DNA of 41,243 nucleotides from an uncultured Hungatella sp. (GTDB lineage: Bacteria > Bacillota > Clostridia > Lachnospirales > Lachnospiraceae): NCBI GenBank assembly GCA_947066955.1, contig CAMTAF010000021.1, positions 1-41,243 of the forward strand, given 5' to 3'. Below, piece after piece: positions 33,331-41,243 of the stretch (within the stretch, counting starts at the first letter, position 1; each line of letters starts with the position of its first letter). A model generated the notes under the pieces. The model did not search any database and was not told the origin of the DNA. It worked only from the letters and a program-made list of their open reading frames with translations. Both the position numbers and the translations under genes were made by a program.

Positions 33331-35685
33331 ATGGAAGAAACCATTATGACCATGCCGCTCATTGCATTGAGAGGATTGACGATCCTCCCTGGGGAGACCA
33401 GACATTTTGACATCAGCAGAAAAAAATCCATTGCGGCCCTGCAGCAGGCTATGGTTACGGACCAAAAGCTCTTTCTGGTGACACAGAGATCTCCTGACGT
33501 TCCGGACCCGTCTCAGGAGGAGCTGTGGGAGACGGGAACCATAGCCGAGATCAGGCAGCTGGTGAAGCTGCCGGGGAATATTCTCAGGGTCATGGTGGAG
33601 GCAAAGGAGGCAGGGGAGCTTTTGTGCCTGGAATCCACAGAACCCCTTCTCACAGGACAGGTGGAGAAGATCCGGTTTCAGGAAGATGTGGATGATGACA
33701 ATGCGAAAGAGGCCATGGTCCGGATCCTGAGGGATAAGCTGGAAGACTACAGCGGGGAGAATCCCAGGATGGGCAGCGAGACCCTGGCAGACCTTCTCAT
33801 GATCCAGGATCTGGACAAACTGATGGCCCGGATAAGCCTGCAGGTACCGTGGGACTACACGGTGCGGCAGAAGATCCTGGAGGCCTCCAGCCAGAGCCAG
33901 CTCTACCAGGTGCTGGTGGAGCAGCTTCTCATTGAGACGGAAGTGGGGAGGATCAAGAAAGAATTTCAGGGCAAGGTGAGGACTCGGATCGACAAGAACC
34001 AGAAGGACTATGTGCTGCGGGAGCAGATGAGAGTTATCCGGCAGGAGCTGGGGGAGGAAGACGGGGAGAGCGAGGCGGAGGAATATTTATCCGCTCTGGA
34101 CAAACTGGAGGCAGATGAGGAGACCCGGGAAAAACTGGCCCGGGAAATCGGGCGGTTAAAGACCATGCCGCCCAGCAGCCAGGAGGCCAATGTGCTGCGG
34201 ATCTACATCGAGACCCTTTTAGAGCTTCCATGGAAAAAAATGTCCCAGGACAACGATGACATCCGGCACGCCCAGGAGATCCTGGAGCAAGACCACTATG
34301 GCCTGGAGAAGGTGAAAGAGAGGGTTCTGGAATACCTGGCTGTCAGGAGCCTGACCTCCAGCGCAAGCGGCCCCATTCTCTGTCTGGTGGGACCGCCCGG
34401 CACGGGAAAAACCTCTGTGGCCAGATCTGTGGCCAGGGCCCTGAACAAAAAGTATGTGCGGATCAGCCTGGGAGGAGTCCGGGATGAAGCGGAGATCCGG
34501 GGCCACAGAAGGACTTATGTGGGAGCCATGCCCGGCCGCCTTGCCGAGGGCCTTAAACAGGCAGGGGTGGCAAATCCCCTGATGCTCTTAGACGAGATCG
34601 ACAAGGTGAGCAGCGAATACAGAGGAGATACATCCTCAGCCCTTCTGGAAGTGCTGGATGGGGAGCAGAATATGAGATTCCGTGATCACTATGTGGAGAT
34701 TCCTCTGGATCTGTCCAAGGTGCTCTTTATCGCCACGGCCAACACCACAGAGACCATCCCCAGACCCCTTCTGGACCGCATGGAGATTATAGAGGTCAGC
34801 AGCTATACGGAGAATGAGAAATTCCATATCGCAAAAAAATATCTGGTAGGCAAACAGCTGGAGAAGAACGGCCTTGGGGAAAGCAATCTGTCTATCAGCG
34901 ACAAAGCCCTGAGAAAGATTATACACAACTACACCAGGGAGGCGGGGGTGCGGAACTTAGAGAGACGAATCGGGGACATATGCCGCAAAGCCGCCAGACA
35001 GTACCTGGAGGAGAAAAGGACAGGGATCCGGGTGACGGAATCCAATCTTGACAAATATCTGGGCAAGGAGAAGATTTCCTTTGAGGATGCCAACGAGGAG
35101 GACGAGGCGGGCATCGTGAGGGGACTGGCCTGGACCAGCGCAGGGGGAGATACCCTTCAGATCGAGGTCAACGTGATGCCGGGCAAGGGGGAGCTGAAAA
35201 TGACAGGAAACATGGGGGATGTGATGAAGGAGTCCGCGCAGATCGCCTTAAGCTATGTGCGCTCCGTGTGCCCTGAGTATCATATAGAGGATGATTTCTT
35301 TGAAAAGCATGACCTCCATCTCCATATTCCGGAAGGGGCGGTTCCAAAGGACGGCCCATCGGCAGGAATCACCATGGCGTCGGCCATGGTATCAGCGGTG
35401 ACAGGCCGCCTTGCTGACGCTAAGACAGCCATGACAGGGGAGGTCACCCTGCGGGGGAGGGTGCTTCCCATCGGCGGCCTCAAGGAAAAGATTCTGGCAG
35501 CTAAGATGGCCCATATGAAAAAGGTGCTGGTGCCGGAAAAAAACAGGCCCGACATCGCGGAGCTTCCCGGAGAGATCACAAAAGGCCTTGAGATCGTGTA
35601 CGTAAAGCACATGTCCCAGGTTTTAAAGGAGATCCTGGTGGTTCCTGACAGAGAAGAAGAATCTGACAAAGGGAGGGTTTTATGA
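33331..35685 (+). CDS. lon: ATP-dependent Lon protease
   Basis: Lon (784 residues) is a soluble AAA+ serine protease for damaged and regulatory proteins. An N-terminal LAN domain (about 8-200; PLIALRGLTILPGE) is followed by a coiled coil (REQMRVIRQELGEEDG) and the AAA+ module (LVGPPGTGKTSVARS; LLDEIDKVSSEYRGD). The protease domain has Ser677 (PKDGPSAGITMASA) and Lys720 (PIGGLKEKILAA). AGAGGGAAC precedes the ATG. Its TGA overlaps the ysxC ATG (ATGA), indicating translational coupling. No clear promoter was found between the clpX terminator and lon. Confidence 0.97.
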   Translation: MEETIMTMPLIALRGLTILPGETRHFDISRKKSIAALQQAMVTDQKLFLVTQRSPDVPDPSQEELWETGTIAEIRQLVKLPGNILRVMVEAKEAGELLCLESTEPLLTGQVEKIRFQEDVDDDNAKEAMVRILRDKLEDYSGENPRMGSETLADLLMIQDLDKLMARISLQVPWDYTVRQKILEASSQSQLYQVLVEQLLIETEVGRIKKEFQGKVRTRIDKNQKDYVLREQMRVIRQELGEEDGESEAEEYLSALDKLEADEETREKLAREIGRLKTMPPSSQEANVLRIYIETLLELPWKKMSQDNDDIRHAQEILEQDHYGLEKVKERVLEYLAVRSLTSSASGPILCLVGPPGTGKTSVARSVARALNKKYVRISLGGVRDEAEIRGHRRTYVGAMPGRLAEGLKQAGVANPLMLLDEIDKVSSEYRGDTSSALLEVLDGEQNMRFRDHYVEIPLDLSKVLFIATANTTETIPRPLLDRMEIIEVSSYTENEKFHIAKKYLVGKQLEKNGLGESNLSISDKALRKIIHNYTREAGVRNLERRIGDICRKAARQYLEEKRTGIRVTESNLDKYLGKEKISFEDANEEDEAGIVRGLAWTSAGGDTLQIEVNVMPGKGELKMTGNMGDVMKESAQIALSYVRSVCPEYHIEDDFFEKHDLHLHIPEGAVPKDGPSAGITMASAMVSAVTGRLADAKTAMTGEVTLRGRVLPIGGLKEKILAAKMAHMKKVLVPEKNRPDIAELPGEITKGLEIVYVKHMSQVLKEILVVPDREEESDKGRVL

Positions 35686-36263
35686 TTATAAAAAGCGCCC
35701 AGCTTGAGACGGTGTGCGGCATAACCAGCACATTTCCGAAAAACATCTGTCCCGAATTTGCTTTTGCGGGAAAATCCAATGTGGGAAAGTCCTCTCTGAT
35801 CAACGGTCTCATGAACCGAAAGTCTTTGGCCAGGACTTCCTCCCAGCCGGGGAAGACCCAGACCGTAAATTTCTACCTTGTCAACGACCAGATATATTTT
35901 GTGGATCTGCCGGGCTACGGCTACGCCAAGGTCTCGGTGGAGGTAAAGGAAAAATGGGGAAAGATGATCGAGAGGTATCTGAAAAGCTCCCAGATGCTGA
36001 AAGGCGTATTCCTTCTTGTAGATATCCGCCATGAGCCGTCGGTAAACGATAAGACCATGTATGACTGGATTGTGTACAACGGGTATCATCCGGTTGTCAT
36101 CGCCACCAAGCTGGACAAGATCAACCGCAGCCAGGTACAAAAACAGGTGAAGCTGCTTCGGTCCGGTCTGGGGATGGAAAAAGAAGAGATCCTGATCCCC
36201 TTTTCGGCCCAGACAAAACAGGGGCGGGATGAGATCTGGGAACTGATGGAAAGCCTGATGTGA
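35682..36263 (+). CDS. ysxC: Ribosome biogenesis GTPase YsxC/EngB
   Basis: This is a 193-residue TRAFAC GTPase needed for 50S assembly. The G1 motif is FAGKSNVGKSSLING, the G2 region is TSSQPGKTQTVNFYL, G3 is VDLPGYGYAKV, G4 is ATKLDKI and G5 is IPFSAQTKQG. The ATG overlaps the lon stop by 4 nt, the usual lon-ysxC arrangement, and the lon 3' end supplies the ribosome site GGGAGG. Confidence 0.96.
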   Translation: MIIKSAQLETVCGITSTFPKNICPEFAFAGKSNVGKSSLINGLMNRKSLARTSSQPGKTQTVNFYLVNDQIYFVDLPGYGYAKVSVEVKEKWGKMIERYLKSSQMLKGVFLLVDIRHEPSVNDKTMYDWIVYNGYHPVVIATKLDKINRSQVQKQVKLLRSGLGMEKEEILIPFSAQTKQGRDEIWELMESLM

Positions 36264-36298
36264 TATTTTTCATATGATTTTTTTCTCTGAATTTGTCC

Positions 36299-36328
36299 TT
36301 TACGGGAAAACAGGGAACGTGCTATACT
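36299..36328 (+). promoter_or_regulatory. Promoter of the PurF-like gene
   Basis: TTTACG (36299-36304), an 18-nt spacer and TATACT (36323-36328). Confidence 0.6.
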
Positions 36329-36358
36329 GATGTAAAAAAGCCAAAAAGGAGAACTGAT

Positions 36359-37774
36359 ATGGGCGGTATTTTTGGAGTCATTTCCAAGAGAAACTGTGTG
36401 CTGGAATTGTTTTACGGAGTAGACTACCATTCACACCTGGGAACAAGGAGAGGCGGCATGGCCACTTATGGTCCGGAAGGGTTTAACCGGGCTATCCACA
36501 ATATTGAGAATTCCCCCTTCAGGACAAAGTTTGAGAGAGACGTACAGGAGATGGAAGGCAATATGGGGATCGCCAGCATCTCTGACTATGAACCCCAGCC
36601 TCTGCTGATCCAGTCCCATCTTGGGAGCTTTGCCATTGCCACTGTGGGAAAGATCAACAATTTCGAGACTCTTTTGAGAGACGTCTATGACCATGGAAAT
36701 ACCCATTTCCAGGAGATGACCAGCGGTCAGGTCAACGCCACGGAGCTGGTGGCCTCTCTGATCTGCCGAAAAGACAGCCTGGCGGAAGGAATCCGCTATG
36801 TCCAGGAGAGCGTTGACGGTTCCATGACCCTGCTTTTGATGACAAAGGACGCAGTCTACGCAGCCAGGGACAGGCTGGGCCGTACCCCCCTGGTTTTAGG
36901 CAAAAAGGATGACAGCTACTGTGTGTCTTTTGAAAATTTTGCCTACATAAATCTGGGCTACAGCGATTACCGGGAACTGGGTCCGGGGGAGATCGTGAGG
37001 ATCACTCCGGATGGCGTGGAGACCCTTAAAGAGCCTCAGGAAGAGATGCGGATCTGCTCCTTCCTGTGGGTATATTACGGCTATCCCACCTCCTCCTATG
37101 AGGGCGTCAACGTGGAAGAGATGCGCTACCGCTGCGGCAGCATGTTGGCAAAAAGGGATGCTGCCGCGGAAAATGTCCATCCGGACATGGTGGCAGGAGT
37201 GCCCGACTCCGGCATTGCTCACGCCATCGGCTATGCCAATGAGTCCAACATCCCATTTGCCCGCCCTTTTATCAAATACACCCCCACCTGGCCCAGATCT
37301 TTTATGCCCACCAACCAGGAGCAGAGGAACCTGATCGCCCGCATGAAGCTGATTCCGGTGAAGGCGCTCATCGAGAACAAGAAACTTTTGCTCATCGACG
37401 ACTCCATTGTCCGTGGAACCCAGCTTCGGGAGACAACGGAATTCCTTTATCAGAGCGGAGCCAAGGAGGTTCATGTCCGTCCCGCCTGCCCTCCCCTTCT
37501 TTTTGGATGCAAGTATTTAAATTTCTCCCGTTCCAAGTCTGAGCTGGATCTGATTACAAGGCGGGTGATTCTGGAGAAAGAAGGGGAGAACGCGGAAAAT
37601 ACACTGGAGGAGTACGCGGATCCTTCCAGCCAGCGCTATGAGTGCATGTGTTCGGAGATATGCAGACGCCAGAATTTCACCACTCTCCGCTATCACAGGC
37701 TGGATGATTTGGTGGAATCCATCGGACTTCCAAAGTGCAGGCTGTGTACGTACTGTTTTGACGGCAAAGAGTAG
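36359..37774 (+). CDS. PurF-like amidophosphoribosyltransferase paralog lacking the catalytic Cys
   Basis: This 471-residue protein has the two-domain layout of glutamine phosphoribosylpyrophosphate amidotransferase: an N-terminal class II glutaminase fold (GVDYHSHLGTRRGGMATYG) and a C-terminal phosphoribosyltransferase domain with the PRPP loop LLIDDSIVRGTQ (Asp347/Asp348). The start is MGGIFGV, not MCGIFGV, so the Ntn nucleophile Cys exposed after Met removal is absent. ATG 36359 is firm, with AAAAAGGAG 8 nt upstream. The tail retains clustered Cys (CPPLLFGCKY; CRLCTYCF), like iron-sulfur ligands of B. subtilis PurF. It is not in a purine operon. It may use free ammonia, have another amine donor or act as a regulator. 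Confidence 0.88.
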   Translation: MGGIFGVISKRNCVLELFYGVDYHSHLGTRRGGMATYGPEGFNRAIHNIENSPFRTKFERDVQEMEGNMGIASISDYEPQPLLIQSHLGSFAIATVGKINNFETLLRDVYDHGNTHFQEMTSGQVNATELVASLICRKDSLAEGIRYVQESVDGSMTLLLMTKDAVYAARDRLGRTPLVLGKKDDSYCVSFENFAYINLGYSDYRELGPGEIVRITPDGVETLKEPQEEMRICSFLWVYYGYPTSSYEGVNVEEMRYRCGSMLAKRDAAAENVHPDMVAGVPDSGIAHAIGYANESNIPFARPFIKYTPTWPRSFMPTNQEQRNLIARMKLIPVKALIENKKLLLIDDSIVRGTQLRETTEFLYQSGAKEVHVRPACPPLLFGCKYLNFSRSKSELDLITRRVILEKEGENAENTLEEYADPSSQRYECMCSEICRRQNFTTLRYHRLDDLVESIGLPKCRLCTYCFDGKE

Positions 37775-37776
37775 GG

Positions 37777-40089
37777 ATGATGGAGAAATTAGATAAAAAA
37801 GAGCGCGCCGCACTCTTCCTCCTGGCGGTGCTTGTGCTGGGAGCCATAGGGTACTCTTTCTGGAGACTGTTTGTCACAGGAACCTTGTCCTGGCACATCA
37901 GGCAGAGGGAAAGCCTTCTCATGGCCGGGGAGTGCCTGCTGCTTTTTGTGCTGCTCTGGGTGATCTTCAAGACAGCAGGGCCGGCAGCGGTGCGCCTTGG
38001 AGGGGCAGGGCTGGTGTCCTGCGTATTTCTCTGGGCCCACAGGCTTCTGGTTCCGGTGATTTTCTCCGGAATGTACGCGGCTTATCTGTGGGTCTTTGGG
38101 GGGTGGATCCGCCTGCGCTTCATGCCTCCCCTGCCCGATCACACAGGCCCCGGGAGGAAGTCCGCCTTATGGGGAGAAGAGAAAGGGAGGGGATGGAGAA
38201 ACTTCCTTACGGGAAGTCTGGGGGCCATATGCCTTTACTGTCTTATGTCAGCGGCGGGCTTTGGAAAAATCAAGGTTCTGTGGGCAGTGATAGGGGCGAC
38301 GGGAGCAGCGGCCCTGCTGGATGGAACCTACAGAAGGCTTTTGATAAAGACTTTGCGGTCAGGTGTCAGGGATCTTGGAAGGCGGGACAGAACAGGCAGG
38401 GGTGTCGGCTTTTGGGAAGCAGCGGCGGCAGCGGCTGTGCTCATTGCTTTTTTTATACAGGCGGGAAGGATGAACATTGCCGTGGATTACGACAGTATCT
38501 GGTACGGCGTCCGCTCCCCCTATGTGCTCAGCAACGGGAAAGGCATCTATGAGAATCTGGGGCTGATCGGAATCGTCTACACCTACTCGAAAGGGTTTGA
38601 GGTGCTCCTTCTCCCCCTGTCTGTCCTTCCCTCCTACAGTTTCATGATCTCCTTTAATCTGTGGCTGGCAGCGGGAATCCTGTCCCTGGCATACAGGATC
38701 GGGGAGATGTGCGCGGAGAAAAAAGCCGCGGAGATGATGGTGGTTCTCCTGGCTGCCCTTCCGGGAATCATGAACATGACCATCACCGCCAAAAGCGATA
38801 TCGCCACCCTGTATTTTCAGCTTGTCATGGCGGCTGAGATGCTTTGTTATCTTTCAGGGGACAGGGAGGCTCTCTGGTACAGCCTGGCGGCGTTTTTTGC
38901 CACCTGGACCTTAAAGCCCACGGCCATGGTGTTTTCCACGGCAGTTATGGGCATGAGCGGTCTGTATCTTGTGGGCTCAAAGAAGGTGTCATTAAAAGGC
39001 TGGAGGGCAGCCCCGGTGCTTGTGCTGTCTCTGGGGGCCCTGGCGGGGATCTGGGCAAGAACCTTACTGATCACGGGGCTTCCGGTGACTTCCGTGTTCT
39101 CCTCCCTGCTGACAAAAGTGGGATTTAAGATGAAATATCCCTTTGACGTTCAGAAGATTCCCAACAACAGCTCCGGTCTGGAGGCAGGCGAGATGCTTGC
39201 GGGCATAGGAAAGAGGATTTTTCAGATTCTGTTTGATCCCCAGGGCGACGACATGGCCCATGTGATCCTGGCGTGGGGAGGCACGACTCTGTGGTTCTTT
39301 TTCAGCGTGTGGTTTGTATGGCGCTTTCTGAAAAAGAGAGAGGAGAGCAGCGGGGAGCGGCAGGTGAGCCGGTATCTGACAGTGGTGTTCCTTCCCTTTC
39401 TGGCCTGCAATGTAATCAGCTTTATCATGCTCACTCAGGTGGACGGCAATTACTTTATGCTGCTCCATGTGCTCCAGGCCATGTATGTGTTCCACCTGGT
39501 TTCCCGGCTGGAAAAAAAGAAGGTGAGAGATCAAATTTATGGGCTTGCCGTTCCGGTGATTCTGTTTTCCCTGCTTGTGGCGTGGGTGACCAACTGGAAC
39601 TGGACCCTGGGATTTACGCCCATATCCTGGCGTCACAAGGGATTTTACAATCATCAGGAGATTCAGAGACAGCAGATGGAGGAGAAGGGCAGGGGAGGCA
39701 TATGGCATATTCTGGCCCAAAACCCCAGAAACCGGGTTATTATCATAGGAGACCATCCCAGATCCCTGGTATTTCCCTGCAGCACCCAGTCGTATCTGGA
39801 TATTACAGGCACCTGGGGAAATGTGGTTCTTGTTGCCAATATGGAAAATTTTGTGGAGTTTTTGGAATACGCGAAAACGGATTTCATCTACGTGGAGGCA
39901 GGTTACGTGTCCCCGGAGGACCGGGGGTGGAGCCTGACCCGGGATCTCATCCAGTCAGGAATTCTGGTTCCGGAATGCTATGAGTGGGGCAATCTGCTGG
40001 CCAGAGTGAATCTTGACGGACAACCGTCAGAGAGTTCAGAGGAATATCTGAGAGAATTTGATAATCTGTATGTGATTAAGTATGATTGA
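37777..40089 (+). CDS. Large polytopic membrane protein, possibly a GT-C glycosyltransferase
   Basis: This is a 770-residue protein with about a dozen hydrophobic segments (for example about 12-31, 47-64, 75-110, 146-188, 215-236) and a soluble C-terminal domain (about 600-770). The first large loop has MNIAVDYDSIWYGVRSPYVL, reminiscent of the acidic first loop of GT-C enzymes such as PMT/ArnT-type transferases. The C-terminal domain has RVIIIGDHPRSLVFP and TDFIYVEAGYVSPED. I do not recognise a named family, so the GT-C call is pattern-based. It starts 2 nt after the PurF-like gene stop (ATG 37777 or 37780), so the two are probably cotranscribed. It ends at a strong terminator. Confidence 0.7.
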   Translation: MMEKLDKKERAALFLLAVLVLGAIGYSFWRLFVTGTLSWHIRQRESLLMAGECLLLFVLLWVIFKTAGPAAVRLGGAGLVSCVFLWAHRLLVPVIFSGMYAAYLWVFGGWIRLRFMPPLPDHTGPGRKSALWGEEKGRGWRNFLTGSLGAICLYCLMSAAGFGKIKVLWAVIGATGAAALLDGTYRRLLIKTLRSGVRDLGRRDRTGRGVGFWEAAAAAAVLIAFFIQAGRMNIAVDYDSIWYGVRSPYVLSNGKGIYENLGLIGIVYTYSKGFEVLLLPLSVLPSYSFMISFNLWLAAGILSLAYRIGEMCAEKKAAEMMVVLLAALPGIMNMTITAKSDIATLYFQLVMAAEMLCYLSGDREALWYSLAAFFATWTLKPTAMVFSTAVMGMSGLYLVGSKKVSLKGWRAAPVLVLSLGALAGIWARTLLITGLPVTSVFSSLLTKVGFKMKYPFDVQKIPNNSSGLEAGEMLAGIGKRIFQILFDPQGDDMAHVILAWGGTTLWFFFSVWFVWRFLKKREESSGERQVSRYLTVVFLPFLACNVISFIMLTQVDGNYFMLLHVLQAMYVFHLVSRLEKKKVRDQIYGLAVPVILFSLLVAWVTNWNWTLGFTPISWRHKGFYNHQEIQRQQMEEKGRGGIWHILAQNPRNRVIIIGDHPRSLVFPCSTQSYLDITGTWGNVVLVANMENFVEFLEYAKTDFIYVEAGYVSPEDRGWSLTRDLIQSGILVPECYEWGNLLARVNLDGQPSESSEEYLREFDNLYVIKYD

Positions 40090-40138
40090 GAAGGCTGGTT
40101 CCGGAATCCGCCAGGATCCCGGGAACAGCCTTCTTTTT
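40090..40138 (+). terminator. Terminator after the membrane protein gene
   Basis: GAAGGCTGGTTCC (40090-40102) pairs with GGAACAGCCTTC (40122-40133) with one bulge, then TTTTT. Repeat B starts in the T-run. Confidence 0.9.
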
Positions 40139-40228
40139 ATGCACATGGGGCGGAAAGGAAATGTGGCCGCTTGCGCGGCCCCGCCCCAGCGCGGCGAGTA
40201 GGGGAGGAAACGCTTCCCCTACTCGATT
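40135..40228 (+). repeat. Repeat B, copy 2
   Basis: This is nearly identical to 2665-2757, with the same GGGGCGG/CCGCCCC and GTAGGGG/CCCCTAC hairpins and a 3-nt expansion in the second loop. It again begins at a terminator T-run (CTTTTTATGC). Confidence 0.85.
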
Positions 40229-40269
40229 GTGCACGGGTCCCGAGAGGAGGTTTGCTGGCAAAATTTTGC

Positions 40270-40297
40270 TTGCGTTTTCAGGAAAAGTGAGTATAAT
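40270..40297 (+). promoter_or_regulatory. Promoter of marR
   Basis: TTGCGT (40270-40275), a 16-nt spacer and consensus TATAAT (40292-40297). Confidence 0.75.
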
Positions 40298-40304
40298 AAA
40301 AAAA

Positions 40305-40318
40305 TAGTTAATTAACTA
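40305..40318 (+). promoter_or_regulatory. Probable MarR operator
   Basis: TAGTTAATTAACTA is a perfect 14-bp palindrome placed at the expected transcription start, 8 nt after the -10 box. The position and AT-rich symmetry fit an autoregulatory MarR site. Confidence 0.65.
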
Positions 40319-40362
40319 ATTGTAAACCTGCTAATCATTGGCAGGCAAAAGGGGGATATGAG

Positions 40363-40860
40363 ATGGGGAGGTTTGGCTGCCGGGGAGACACTCCGGAGAG
40401 CAGGGTCATGGAGAAATTTATAAGGGTCAACAAAAGGCACAGGAGAGCTCTGGAAGGAATACTGAATTCCACCGGAGTGTTCCGGAGTCAGCACCAGATC
40501 CTGATGTTTATCGCGGACTGTCCGGGGGTATCTCAGAAGGAGCTGGCAGGGCAGCTGGGAGTTTCTACGGCTACAGTCGCCGTGTCCTTAAAGAAGCTGG
40601 AACAGGGCGGCTACATCAGCAGGATCGTGGACCCCAGGGACAACCGCTATAACCAGATCTGCGTTACCGAGAAAGGAAAGAAGGTGGCCCAGTGGAGTAT
40701 CTCCATCTTTGAGGAGATGGAGAGAGCCATGTTTCGGGGATTTTCCCAGGAAGAGTTTCAGCTGCTGGGCCAGCTTTTAGATCGGGTCTATGACAATCTG
40801 GAGACCTTTGCGCCAGAAAAAGAAGATGATAGGAGGAAGGCAAACGCGGAGCGTTTCTAG
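40363..40860 (+). CDS. MarR family transcriptional regulator
   Basis: This is a winged-helix repressor of 165 residues. The core is FRSQHQILMFIADCPGVSQ, then KELAGQLGVSTATVAVSLKK (recognition helix) and the wing DPRDNRYNQICVTEKGKK. The start at 40363 has GGGGGATATGAG upstream; ATG 40408 is an alternative (150 residues). The last nine residues and the stop (RRKANAERF, TAG) are encoded by repeat A copy 3, so the repeat has replaced or extended the native C-terminus. It is followed by an ABC exporter gene, which it probably controls together with itself through the palindrome at 40305. Confidence 0.92.
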   Translation: MGRFGCRGDTPESRVMEKFIRVNKRHRRALEGILNSTGVFRSQHQILMFIADCPGVSQKELAGQLGVSTATVAVSLKKLEQGGYISRIVDPRDNRYNQICVTEKGKKVAQWSISIFEEMERAMFRGFSQEEFQLLGQLLDRVYDNLETFAPEKEDDRRKANAERF

Positions 40861-40911
40861 GATGCCTTCCTCCGACATGGCAGGTGGCGCGCTGCGCCGC
40901 GTGCCGTTACC
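40832..40911 (+). repeat. Repeat A, copy 3
   Basis: This 80-nt unit is identical to copy 4. Hairpin 1 is GGAGGAAGGC/GCCTTCCTCC (40832-40841/40864-40873), enclosing AAACGC/GCGTTT. Hairpin 2 is a 12-bp GC-rich stem beginning GGCAGGTGGCGC with one mismatch and a 3-nt loop. It overlaps the marR 3' end. Confidence 0.9.
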
Positions 40912-40919
40912 ATGAAAAG

Positions 40920-40999
40920 GGAGGAAGGCAAACGCGGAGCGTTTCTAGGATGCCTTCCTCCGACATGGCAGGTGGCGCGCTGCGCCGCGTGCCGTTACC
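40920..40999 (+). repeat. Repeat A, copy 4
   Basis: Tandem to copy 3 with an 88-bp period and identical over 80 nt, pointing to recent duplication. It is followed by AAAAAAGGAGG, the ribosome site of the ABC exporter gene. Confidence 0.9.
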
Positions 41000-41023
41000 C
41001 TAAAAAAGGAGGAAATTTTAGAA

Positions 41024-41243
41024 GTGGAACGGTATATGAAATATATAAGACCGTATGCCGCGGCGTTTGTTTTAGCGCCCTTGTGTATGCTGACGGAAGT
41101 CTTCGGCGAGATCATGCTGCCGAAGCTGATGTCCATGATCGTCAACCGCGGAGTGGCACAGAGAGATATGTCTTATATTGTGGGCGTGGGGGCGGTAATG
41201 GTAGTATTCGCCATGCTGATGGCATTAGGAGGAGTGGGCGGCG
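41024..41243 (+). CDS. ABC exporter, permease-ATPase half transporter (partial)
   Basis: A frame from GTG 41024 (or ATG 41036) runs off the window end. It reads YIRPYAAAFVLAPLCMLTEV, then MLPKLMSMIVNRGVAQRD, then YIVGVGAVMVVFAMLMALGG. This is the typical start of an MdlB/LmrA-like multidrug ABC exporter: first membrane helix, then P-x-LM-x-x-IV-x-x-GV, then second helix. GGAGG (41008-41012) from the end of repeat A lies 11 nt before the GTG. The ATPase domain lies beyond the window. MarR followed by such exporters is a common clostridial arrangement. Confidence 0.85.
   Translation, partial: MERYMKYIRPYAAAFVLAPLCMLTEVFGEIMLPKLMSMIVNRGVAQRDMSYIVGVGAVMVVFAMLMALGGVGG

Overview
The window looks like a chromosomal piece of a gut-type Lachnospiraceae/Clostridium cluster XIVa bacterium (Enterocloster/Hungatella/Lachnoclostridium-like). 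This is inferred from gene order, strong AGGAGG ribosome-binding sites, TTGnnn-17-TATAAT promoters, the AAA-ATPase/PD-(D/E)XK and large serine recombinase families, and moderately GC-rich coding DNA. No rRNA, tRNA or CRISPR was seen.

Positions 1-8400 are accessory. They hold the tail of a lost recombinase, a deletion-scarred AAA-ATPase/nuclease pseudogene, a chemotaxis receptor, an intact small ORF plus large serine recombinase, an intact AAA-ATPase/nuclease gene that runs into the remnant of an ABC permease, and a MATE exporter whose predicted N-terminus is encoded by a dispersed repeat. The debris at 1-495 has the same order (recombinase tail, then promoter, then ATPase/nuclease) as the intact pair at 2976-6740.

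Positions 8378-20584 are a conserved information-processing block: DUF3842 gene (minus strand), then rimP-nusA-rnpM(ylxR)-L7Ae-like-infB-rbfA-nrnA-truB-ribF-rpsO-pnp. Genes are tightly spaced or overlap. rpsO and pnp have structured leaders; the pnp leader can form an almost continuous 25-bp stem plus an outer 8-bp stem. IF-2 carries a long Arg/Gly/Gln/Asp repeat tract.

Positions 20700-29700 hold an amidohydrolase, a conserved hypothetical (minus), mgtE behind a roughly 370-nt structured leader closed by a 16-bp long-range stem, gltX, a UvrD-like helicase overlapped by a corrinoid adenosyltransferase-like gene, a DUF1292 gene and a CYTH gene (minus).

Positions 29784-36263 are the protein quality-control block tig-clpP-clpX-lon-ysxC. 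Then come a PurF-like protein lacking the class II glutaminase nucleophile Cys, a large polytopic membrane protein (possibly a GT-C glycosyltransferase), and a MarR regulator with a palindromic operator leading into an ABC exporter cut by the window end.

Two families of short dispersed, hairpin-forming repeats stand out. Repeat A (1-56, 6922-7000, 40832-40999) is bounded by Shine-Dalgarno-like AGGAGG sequences, and it supplies the N-terminus of MATE and the C-terminus and stop codon of MarR. Repeat B (2665-2757, 40135-40228) sits directly on intrinsic terminators. The best candidates for new biology are repeat A, the mgtE leader RNA and the Cys-less PurF paralog.
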